From positions 9,781,001 through 9,845,000 of the forward strand of contig BSBM01000711.1 of assembly GCA_027924585.1 (NCBI GenBank): a stretch of 64,000 nt of DNA, in the 5' to 3' direction. The DNA comes from Larix kaempferi (lineage: Eukaryota; Streptophyta; Pinopsida; Pinales; Pinaceae). A program made the position numbers and the translations under genes. This document shows, one piece after another, positions 11,589-21,107 of this stretch (position 1 is the first letter of the stretch; each line of letters begins with the position of its first letter). The notes below the pieces were generated by a model. The model saw nothing but the letters and a program-made list of their open reading frames with translations. It had not been told where the DNA came from and did not search any database.

Positions 11589-11858
11589 ATGGACAAAGCT
11601 GAAATACACAGAAATAGGATGAAAGAAAGCTTTGATAAAAAGGTAAAAAAGAATATGTTTGCAGTGGGTGATCAAGTGTTGAGATGGGAGGCCAGATATG
11701 AGGATAAAGGAAAACATGGTAAGTTTGATGCTCTGTGGTTTGGACCATTCATGGTGATGAAAAGTTTGGGAAACAACACCTTTGTTCTACAAACTTTGGG
11801 AGGTAATGAGATTCCAGGTCCAGTTAATGGATGCTTTTTAAAGTTGTTTCATACTTGA
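11589..11858 (+). pseudogene. integrase C-terminal domain, element A
   Basis: 89 codons, still in the polyprotein frame, separated from the core by TAGs at 11508, 11553 and 11562. KVKKNMFAVGDQVLRWE and KFDALWFGPFMV are the usual GPY/F-type C-terminal module, and HT then TGA closes the polyprotein. About 150 bp of non-coding DNA follow before the 3' LTR. The polypurine tract there is poor (AGACAGAGCCAGA just before 12010). Confidence 0.85.
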
Positions 11859-12009
11859 TTCAGATGACAGGTTTTTGTATATATTCATTGTACATATCAG
11901 TTCAAATAAATTCAGTAGAATCCATCCCAATAAGACAAGTTTCAGAAGGCACAGGTCATAATGTTTTTAAGATCTTACAGAGAAGACCTTATCCCTAGAC
12001 AGAGCCAGA

Positions 12010-14856
12010 TGTTATCTCTAGGATTGTTCCTAAGATTTACTTAGCCTTTACTTATTCTCTGTATATCTTTTCTATTAGTTCTTCCTATGCTTTTCCCATT
12101 CCTTAAACATTTTTTGCCATTAGTTATCTTTTCATAATTAAATTAGGATTTGGCTCTAGTTCATACTTTTTATTTCAAAATAAATTTCATTTTCTTGCAT
12201 TAACAAACATTACAAATGCTTGTGAAGCTCTAAATATCATAATTTTGATTTAAAATGGCGAACTGACAGCTTCTGCTATAATTTCAAATTTGAGAATGCT
12301 GCCATTTTCGAATTTCAAATTATGATTTAATAGGGTTGTAAATGCTTGTAATTTTAATTCGTTGCAATCATGATTCGAAATGTTTGGGGGACCTATAAGT
12401 CATATATGCATGAATTTAAAATATGGTTGACAGCATGACTACCTTCTCCACTTGACATTTGGCAATCAGGCCAGTACACCAGTCAGGGTCATGAGCACGT
12501 CTGTTCAGCATCGAAATTGGTGAATGCTATGGATAGAGAATGAAATATCGGGAATGTATCATGCAAATTAGGGTCTATTGAACACCGGTGCATGGTTAAT
12601 CCAGCTAAATTTCCATGTAGGTGCAGAGAAGGGTTTCAAAACTGAAAAGAGGTTATCAGTATTGAGAGTTTTTGTATTGTAACAGGATCCAATGGATGAA
12701 ATTTCCACGTAGAGCACGAAGAAAAAGCCTGGAGGACTCATATGCAGAATTGAGCCCAACAACATTGAATAGATTTCCCAATTTCCTTTAACAACAAGGT
12801 TAATGAAAAATGCTGGATGGTTTATATTTTGTGAAAGGTTACAGGGTTATAACCTTCAGGAAACGAATGCATTTATAAAAAATTACAAAGAGGGAGTGGT
12901 TGATTTCAAGGATTTCAAAATTGTGGTAAATGAGTAGGTTGTTGGAGAAGTCATAGGTGTCATTGCTGAAGGCGAACAATGGTTCAAACAATAAGACTTT
13001 GAAGGAGATTATGGCGAGTTCATGTTACCAGGGTTTGAAAGTTTAAATTGGAGCAGTGGCATGCACATAAGCAAAATAAAACCTAATTGGCAAATTCCAC
13101 TCGAGGTAATCCAAAATTACATTACCTGTGATGGTCGGTTTGATAAGGTTTTGAGATGCCATGTTAGGTTATTAATGCATTTGCAGGGAAGAAATAAGTT
13201 AAATCTTCCATATTACTTGTGGAGGAGTCTGCAAAAAATGGTTTTATCAATTCAAAAACGGCCAAAGCACACCGACCGTTCTATCTTTCACCAAGGGCTT
13301 ATCAAATTGTTGATTTTACACCATTTGAAGCAAATAGGCAAACATTGGGACTAGTTTATTTGTGAACAAGGGTTTGAGACTAAAGAGAAGAAGACATCCA
13401 CTAAGAAGAAAAGTCAAGAAAGCAGATCATTAGATGGGCAAGCATAGTTTGAAAATTCTGGAAAAAAACAAGATACTGTTCAAACCTTGTTGAACATTGA
13501 TGAAGATAAACCAATAAACAACGTCAGTGCAGAAAATATGGATTTGGGGCCGAGGACCAGAGCCAGAGCTAAAGTGGCCGCAGAGATTAGATTGTTAAAA
13601 CAACCTATAGGAGAACATCAAATTGTGCCGATGAATGAGTCTGATGATTAGATGAATATACAGAAGAAAGATACTCTTGTAACTGAAGGTGAGGGTTCCA
13701 TTGATATACAGATACATGTAGGGCAAATACCTGAAATATTTATGGAAAATAAACAAAGGCATATAAAAAATCAAGCTTCAAGCTCTCGCATACTGAAGGA
13801 TAATATTGTAGTGGATGCAGAGGAAATTAAAAGAGTCCTGGAATTGGATTTTGTAAGGAGATCCTTGCAATCCTATAAAGAGAAGTGTCATTACTTGCAT
13901 AGTATTAATGAAAGTTTGATGATATCGAACAAAAGACTACGAGAGGACCTGGAGCAGAGGGATATTGATTATGGGAAGCTAGCAGTGATTGCAAAGGACA
14001 CTTTGCAGAAAAAGAAAGTTATGAACGAGGAATACAAGCAGATGAAGGCCTAGCTAGACCAGTTGAAGGGGTGAGAGCGCAATGAAGATGCAGAATTTGC
14101 CAAGTTACAACGAAGATCACAAGTTTTAAATGAAATGGCCGATTTAGCTGAGTCATTAAGAAGTCTTTAGTCTATCTTCTACAATTAAGAGATAAAGATG
14201 TCTTAGGTGTCAATTTGTTATGATTAGGTTTGCTTGTTGTAACAATTCGATAGACTAAGACTTTATTCTAAAACTCTATGTTATTTTTTGGAGCAATCAG
14301 ATCCAATGTAATAGGATCTAGTAACTGTTTTCTATTTTGGACAAATTTTGTATAGTTAGGACATAGACAGAGGTAATAAGGGTTGGAACTGGAGGAACAT
14401 GATAGAAGTTTGATTGTAAGGAGTTGTTTCATGCAGATCTGTATGTATTTCTTATGTTAATTTTACAGAAGATGACTGTTATGAATTAAAAATAGGATCT
14501 TTGAGCCATTTCTTTTTCAATTTATGAAGTGTATGTTTTTGGTATTCTATCCATATGTGGTCTAAATTCCATATTATAATTCTTCCAAACAGTATATAAC
14601 TATGCCCCCATCATGAAATATATTTGAGTTTTTATATTCATAGCCTTAAGATCACAGTCTTTCTTCTACTTCTATTCATATATTGAGATGTTATACTTTA
14701 CCTATCTTTTATTTCCTTTTAAATATTTTACATAGCTCTGTTTTCTGCTTCCACCAAACAAAACTGAAACAATCATTGTGTAGATGCCTTATTCCTACAA
14801 CCAAGATCTCCTTAAGCTTGATCCCCTGTAGTCTAGGATCAACTTTAGGGATAACA
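12010..14856 (+). repeat. element A 3' LTR
   Basis: Direct copy of 2790-5636 with the same length and termini (TGTTATCT ... GGATAACA). Differences from the 5' LTR are mostly transitions. It is followed by the target duplication CATAG at 14857-14861. Confidence 0.95.
12692..14170 (+). pseudogene. U3-borne ORF, 3' LTR copy, nonsense-ridden
   Basis: Copy of the ORF at 3472. The ATG is kept at 12692, but early stops (for example at the codon after DEIST) break the first third. Open pieces remain at 13022-13354 (110 codons) and 13652-14053 (133 codons), both in one frame, which shows the two halves were originally one ORF. The TAG after GQA (13445-13447) is shared by both LTRs, so it was either present in the parent element or is a genuine end. 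The tail (from about 13800) is Glu/Lys/Gln-rich with heptad-like spacing, likely coiled coil. Confidence 0.6.
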
Positions 14857-14861
14857 CATAG
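14857..14861. repeat. target-site duplication CATAG, right copy
   Basis: Matches 2785-2789 and directly follows the LTR end AACA. Confidence 0.9.
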
Positions 14862-15480
14862 CATAATAATTATCATTCTAATGTATGGTTGATGTGGGAT
14901 TTAATACAACCTTTCCCACACACTTCTAATTACAATTGTTCAATGGGTAGATAACACTTGGGTGCACTCATTTCTTGATTAGATTATAACCTTCTTCATG
15001 TGGACACAAAAGTAAGCTTGATGATCCACCATTTTGTTTTGCGTCCAAACAAGTGAGAATGAGATTAAATAAATGACTCAAACTTCATGAATATTTATTA
15101 AAATATTCATCATGAAGACGTGTTTATAGTTTTGATTCTCGAAGTACACTTATTAATAAAATATATACTAGTTTGTTTACATAATTAGCCAATAGTTCGT
15201 CGATAGGTGACTACAATCATAAATTGCACCATGAGAAGCCATCGCAACCTTTTAATCAGTGATAAAGGATGGGTGGCCCAGCTGCATCTCTTTGGCATAA
15301 TACTCTAAAAAGATTCGTCTAGCTCACAGATTTAATGGCTAAGATTTGGTAGGTTACAGAAAGATTTATTGGATTATTCCAATAATCCACCGTTTTTTTG
15401 CTAATCCATTTCTCTTGCCATGCGAGGAGCTAAAGGTCCATGTTCTCTAGCATAGGGGCAGTGGGGAAGAGGAAAGAAAG
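14862..15480. other. intergenic, no gene recognised
   Basis: AT-rich sequence after element A. No domain, repeat end or RNA gene seen. Confidence 0.5.
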
Positions 15481-15489
15481 CTAATGAAT

Positions 15490-16050
15490 CATTATGCAGA
15501 GATGGCTTGCGACTCCCGGTATCCTATAGCCTTGGAGAGGAATCACATACAGAGGGTCGGGGCCAAAATAATCATCGAATTGTAAATAATTTCCATAAGC
15601 AATTGCTTCTTCCTCCGGCTCCGTCTTGATGGAATGAAGTCTTATCCCATGCTCATAATGAAGGTATTCAACAGGAGGCTACACATGCACCGGCTCTTGC
15701 TCATGCTCTTGGACAGTCGCATTACCATTGGAAGACGTTCCTCTGCCAAGAACCTCATCGACTAGGGCGGCTTGACGCTCTTCAAAGGTTGACAATGAGC
15801 AGGCAGTCCTTCTTTAAACTGCAATTTGGTAGAGTCTGGTGATGATTCGAACCGCTACTGCATCATTAAGTGTTGCTTCTAGAGCGAGTCACAGATCATG
15901 AGAGCAGCAGGATGATCAACAGCCTCATGACAAGGTAAGCACGAAAACCCCAAGCATGAATTATTATCATTATCCATGGGAGGTTCGTATAGATTTCCAG
16001 GCTTCACACCCACAGATGCAGCGTAGTAGAGGGGAGCAACATAATATCCA
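15490..16050 (-). pseudogene. unrecognised coding-like fragment, minus strand
   Basis: Read on the minus strand from about 16050 down to 15490, a codon-like sequence runs with a few stops and one or two frame changes. Readable blocks include [36 protein letters not shown], and IKTEPEEEAIAYGNY followed by QFDDYFGPDPLYVIPL. The composition is protein-like rather than random. I do not recognise the family. It abuts the ARF fragment on the other strand, so the part of the minus frame above 16050 is probably a shadow of that. It could be a piece of a cellular gene captured by a transposon. Confidence 0.3.
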
Positions 16051-16057
16051 TTGTGAT

Positions 16058-16720
16058 CGATGTTATGCAATTTATGATTGTAACTGGAAATGGTGACTTG
16101 GATCCACTTCGCTGGCCAAATTCTCAATGGCGTTCTGTGAAGGTTGGTTGGGATGAGTATACTGCAGGTGAAATGCAACCCCCAAGTATCTTTGTGGGAG
16201 ATTGAAACTTTGAACACATTCTTGATGTACCCACCACCCTATCCCTTGAGGTTAAAGCGCCCTTGGCCAAAAATTTAAGGAATGACCTATGTTCCTGGTA
16301 TTCAAGATGATGATGGCAACATCACAAAAGTTTCATGTGGATGGGAGGAGATAATGGGAAGCAACAATTTGATGGCTTGAAATTTCAAGTGCTAGGAATG
16401 GATCCTTGAATGCAGATGTAAGATAGATTCGATTCTTCCATGCCAGGAATCCAACAAGATACATACAAGGCAATGGCTGCAGTAGCATTACAGGAAATTA
16501 GGAGTGTTGATTCTTCAAAACAGCTTCTGTAATGTCAACCACATCGGCCTGTTCAGTTTCAACTTTATTGTGTGCTATAAGCACTCGTACACAAACAAAT
16601 CTTCCAGCATCCACCACCCACAAAGTATGCAGCAACAACAATCTCAAAATTATGTTGTGCAATAAAAATTACAGAAACAACCACTACAGTATGTCTTTGT
16701 CAAAGTAATACTTGGAAAAG
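16058..16720 (+). pseudogene. auxin response factor (ARF6/8-type) pseudogene fragment
   Basis: Auxin response factors are nuclear DNA-binding proteins that control auxin-responsive genes. The plus strand carries the end of the ARF-specific domain: [20 protein letters not shown], then TAGE. Frame changes follow through the WEIE/MYPPPYPL part, then KRPWP. The ARF6/8-type middle region follows: FDGLKFQVLGMDP, a stop where Trp is expected, then DSSMPGIQQDTYKAMAA and ALQEIRSVDSSKQLL. A Gln-rich tract (SMQQQQSQNYVVQ) extends to about 16700. Several frameshifts and stops (TGA near 16410, TAA near 16530) make it a pseudogene. The N-terminal B3 DNA-binding domain and the C-terminal PB1 domain are absent. 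I see no clear intron in the covered stretch, so a processed copy or transposon capture are both possible. Confidence 0.85.
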
Positions 16721-17590
16721 AGATTAGATTATCCTATTGGAACAAAAAGAATATTAAGTGGAAATTATGTTAAAGGATAAATGACACTGCCGAGGATATC
16801 TCTTAAATATTTGAAACCTCCTGTAGATTGAGATTCAGTTAGAAGTCTAGGTTAAGTATGCAACCTCCCTCCCGATCTTAGCTCGATCTAAACCTAATCG
16901 CTACTTGAATATCATTAAAAGGAGGAGCGCCGCAACAGACAGGGGTTCCCAACAATTGATACTCACACTAGGCAGAGGAGGGTAACTCTTTAAAGTACTT
17001 AGAGGGAGGACAAATACCGATTTATGAGTTTGATACAATCGTTTAAGGTATTTGTGGGTTTCCTGTTTGTTTCCACCGAATTTGTCAAAATCAAGTTTGG
17101 CATTAATCATTGATAGGAACAGGAGCTTATCCTCACTTCTCACTAGAAGTGACTCATTCAAGCTTGACATCCATTTACCTTCACCTTCTTCGATTTCCAT
17201 GGATCCCAAAAGTGGTCTTATAAATGTCTTTGTTTTCTTTGAGTTGAAACTTGGTTTGGATCTTCGCAGAGGTCAAAAAAACAAAATCATTTTATGAACT
17301 ATTAACAATTGAGGAAATAAAGAAATTAGAATTGCTAGTCTTAACACCTCTTTGTCATTTCTGTCTCATTGGTAGTGTGCAGCTATATTATTTTCATGAT
17401 TTGATTACAGTCCTCGGGGCATCCATCATTCCATCCTATCATCCTAGGTGTGAAGGTACAAGGTTGGGTTCAAATTCCTGACTCGTTTCAGTTCATTCCT
17501 AAGTGGAATAGTAATAGCGCAAAAAGGTTGAAAAGTGGTACCCGCCTCGTTAATAAGGTCCAGTAAAGGGTTCATAGTAATAGTGTTGTA
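16721..17590. other. no gene recognised
   Basis: A 102-codon minus-strand frame (16901-17209) starts MGSMEIEEGEGKWMSSL and ends hydrophobic. I see no family match, so I do not call it a gene. The rest is unremarkable. Confidence 0.4.
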
Positions 17591-20500
17591 CTGAGATATT
17601 AATAAAGTAAGTGTAAAGCCTATCCTATCCTAGTCCTAGGTTATCCATCAATCTAACGAGGCTCTCTATTCTGTTCTGATTGCCCATCTCCATAATCTAT
17701 CCAGCCATGTCTCTGTTTCATAAGTTCTGGCTGTGTCTAATCCATCCATCCCATCCATGTAGTGCTTCTAAAAGATGGTAAGTAAAAGGTACCGACTAAC
17801 TAAGTGCTTCATTTAGTAAGTGTGATCAAAGCATGGAAATGTCTAAAAATCCCATCCAGCTCTTTCTGTTGATCCCATTCCATCCAATCCAATGCAGTAA
17901 GTCTAAGTAAAGCAAGCAGTAAATGTAGATTGGTGAAGGAGGAGCGAAGTGGTTGGTAAGAGTAAAGGTAAATAGGAAGCAAAGGAGAATGTAAGAGAAG
18001 AAGTAGATCCAAGATTCCCAGCAAGTAGATTAGCATCAGTAGTTGAAGGAACATAATTCCCAGTATCAGTTGACCTGACATCCCTGCAGTAGTAGAAGTA
18101 ATAGAAGTAGTAATAGTAGTAAGAAGAGTCTAAGTATAAGTATAAGTAAGAGTAATAGTAGTAGTCCGATCGGCCTAATAATTCCCAGCATAAGTTCCCG
18201 GGGCATCAATTGAATCAGCATAATTCTTACCAACATAACTAGTAGTAGGATAAGTAGTTCCAGCATTCTCAGGATCATTCAAATAAGCATCAACATTTCC
18301 AGCAGTTGTTAAAGAAGTAGCATTTGAATAAGCAGTTTCAAGAGTAGCCTTAGTATAAGCAGCCCAAGTATTCCCAATTTCACCAGGATCATTTCAATCA
18401 GTAGTTGAAGTAGTTGAATTAGCAGCATTACCCGTCGAACCAGCAGAATTCCTAGCAGTAGAACTAACAATTGAATAAGGATCCGTACGAACAGCGGTAG
18501 GAGATTCTGTCTTCCTAGGTAAACTAGAAGCAAAAGTATTTGTTTCAGCAGCTCCAGTTGAAGCTGAAGATTTTATCTTATGAGCTGAACCAATCCTAGC
18601 AGTTTAACGGACAAAAAGCAGTTAAACTAGTTTATGTAGGAGTCACAGAAGCCAATAAAGTATTAGTTGTTGAACCAAAAGTGAAAGGATTTGAATCAGC
18701 AGTCCCCAACATCTCTAGTTGAAAGGGGATTCCCAACCTAAGTTCCCAGAGCAGTTCCAGCGTTGTAATTAGCATCAGCCCCAGCATCACTAGTTTCACT
18801 GGCATAATTCTGCAAAGCCAAAGTATTCCCAGGATAAGTTGAAGTCTAATTTCTAGCATAAGTTGAAGGAGCATTATTCCCAGGGTCACGCCAAACAAAA
18901 GGGTTCTAACCATCCTAATTCCCAGCAGCACAAGGATTGTTTACTAGTAGCATAAGTTGAACTAGCATCCTCAGCATCACCAGTTGAACCAACATTTCCA
19001 TAATAAGTTGAAGGAGCCCTATGACTAGTAGTTCTCGGATAAGTTCCATCATAAGTATCACCATTAGCAGAATTATTATTCCCAACATAAGTTCCAAGAG
19101 CATTTCGAGCATCAACATTTTTTCCAGCAGAACCCAAAGCAGTTCGATCCGCAGTAGAATCGGCGTATTTCCTGGCATAAGTACTACGACAAGCATTCAA
19201 AGCGGAAGCATTTTAATCATTCCAAGCATTCCTAGTTTAACCAGATTATTCCAAGGATGTCCCATTACTAGTTGGTTAGCCAACAAGAGTATCCAATGTC
19301 TCATCCACAATAGTGCATACCCTATAGTAGTGCGTACACCACCCAGGTTAAATATCCCATTGTCTCAAGGTTCGTTACCTTTATATTAGTACATGCATAT
19401 CTAAGTTAAGTTATATGTACACTGTATGTTAATCCAATTGAGTTTATCCATGGCCTAAAGTTCGGTTGGTGCAGTTGGTTGGCTAAGGATTGACAAGTGA
19501 CATGAACGGATTAACCCTACCCAGAAGGAATGTTGTTGCTCAAGTTGCACAAGAATGAAATGTCTTGTTGTGGTGTCTATAACTATTAAAGGAAGGTAAA
19601 AGAACACGAAGGATTAGCAGTATAGGCTATATTGAGTCAAAATGTTAGCTAGTAAAAATTTTGGTTGCTAAGGTTCTGAAGCTCCTATGAATTAGCAAGT
19701 TTATGAGGTAAGTCCTTCAGCTCCAACGTCTAAATAGGGATAGAACCGGTTATAAACCTTGGTCCCTTAGAGGTAACAGAACTATCGCCTTATAGTAGGA
19801 TCGGGGAAGCGATAGGATTCTGTTGAGCGAAGCAAGCTGTTCTTGTACCAGTTTCCCTTCAGTTCAGCTAGGCCATCACCATGAGAAGAGACCAAAGAGA
19901 ACCCAAGATGTTAAATGATTTGTACCTTCTAAGTGAGGCTCTAAAAAGAATAATGCTTGAAAGGTTATTTAGAAAGTTGAGTAAGGTCAATAAGGTCAGG
20001 TTGAATTGGTGGATTAGCCAGATTGATGAGCTGGATTGAGGGGAAAACACAACCAGTAAGATAGTTTGAGATAAGTTGCTTGGTCAGTCCTTCAGCTCAA
20101 ATGAGTAAAAGGTGAATTGCATAGTTTATCTATCTGTTCGCAGCACAACGACCAGGATATTTTCCAGCAGTTGAACCGTAAGTAATTCTAGCATAAGTTG
20201 AACAAGCATCTCCATAAGCAGTTGAAAGAAATGATTCCTAGCATAAGTTCCAGGGACAACATTACCAGGATAATTCCCATGGTCATTTATAAATGTATAA
20301 AAAATTAGTGCCTAAAAACGAGGTTTAGTGTGCGGTTGGGGGGATTATGCTCTCACGGTAGTAAAATTGCATTAGAGAAAGTGCAAATGGATTCTGAGAA
20401 TGCTTTTATATATACATCTTTATAGCTCTCTTAAGGATTATAAAGGCATAACCAGTTCCCGGATCATTCCCAGCTTCCTAAGTTGGAGCAGTTAGAGCAT

Positions 20501-21107
20501 TTCAAAAAGTAGTTTCAGGAGATTTATTCCCAGGATCATTTATAGCAACACCAATTGAACTAGGATCATTCCCCTCCGCAGTTCCCAGAGCATCCTCAGG
20601 AGAAGTTGAACGAGAAGCATCCTCAGGAGCAGTTGAACAAGGAGCAGTTTGAGGAGCATCCTCAGGAGCAGGAGCAGTTGAACTTACATAATTCCCCAAA
20701 TAAAAGTATTCCATTCCTAGGATCAGTTTAAGTGTCATTTCCAGCATTGGAATAATCAGTTAAAGGAGTGGCATCCCCGCTAGTTCGAGAGTAACCACCT
20801 CATCCAGCTCTCTCTCTTGATCCCATCCCGTCCTCTTATGCAGTAAGTATAAGGTAAGTAAGGCAGGTAGCACAGTATCTCTCGGTGGTTAAAACAAAGG
20901 TTGGATAGCAGGGACTAAAAGGTAAAGGTTGTTCGTCTAAAGCAATAGGTAATCCTGAATCGTATGGGAAAGGCTCATTTGGCCAGACCATAGGTAAGAT
21001 GTGGTAACAAGAATATAATAGTTATATTAATAATAATTAATAAGGTAAAGTAGTAAGATAAAGGGTGAATAGACTAGTGCCTATCCGATCTTTTTAGCTA
21101 AAACTAG
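17590..21107. repeat. degenerate short-word repeat field, possibly organelle-derived
   Basis: An unusual region, mainly 18010-19230 with patches at 20150-20290 and 20450-20800. It is built from recurring short words in changing order: GTTGAA (about 17 times by eye), AGCATAAGTT, ATTCCCAG, CAGGATCATT and AGCAGTTG. The rest (17590-18010, 19240-20150, 20800-21107) has AGTAAGTAAAG-like words and CCATCCATCC runs. There is no fixed period and no convincing protein; the long Leu-rich minus-strand frames (18066-19200) are by-products of the words. The style and slightly higher GC recall gymnosperm mitochondrial intergenic DNA, so a nuclear insertion of organelle DNA is possible. That is a guess from texture. 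Confidence 0.45.

Larger units (their letters stand above)
2785..14861 (+). mobile_element. element A: complete Ty3/gypsy LTR retrotransposon, Tat-like
   Basis: Two direct LTRs of equal length (2847 bp) start TGTTA and end TAACA. They are flanked by the 5-bp target duplication CATAG (2785-2789 and 14857-14861). Inside lie a primer site, then gag, protease, archaeal-type RNase H, reverse transcriptase, a degenerate gypsy RNase H and integrase, all plus strand. The extra archaeal-type RNase H places it in the Tat group of plant Ty3/gypsy elements. All coding parts share one frame but contain about nine in-frame stops, so the copy is dead. By hand count the first ~690 bp of the LTRs differ at about 33 sites (near 5%), mostly transitions, so the insertion is not recent. 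Confidence 0.95.

Noticed and set aside
2785-14861. Athila-type envelope-like gene in element A
   Set aside because: Only about 150 bp separate the integrase end from the 3' LTR, so there is no room and no such sequence; the extra ORF is in the LTR itself.
15879-16217. A 112-codon minus-strand frame as one gene
   Set aside because: Its upper part overlaps the ARF coding text on the plus strand and is a shadow; only the part below about 16050 may be a real fragment.
18066-19200. Leu/Ile/Met-rich minus-strand frames that look like membrane proteins
   Set aside because: They arise from the recurring AGTAGTA and AGCATAAG words; overlapping frames are equally open.
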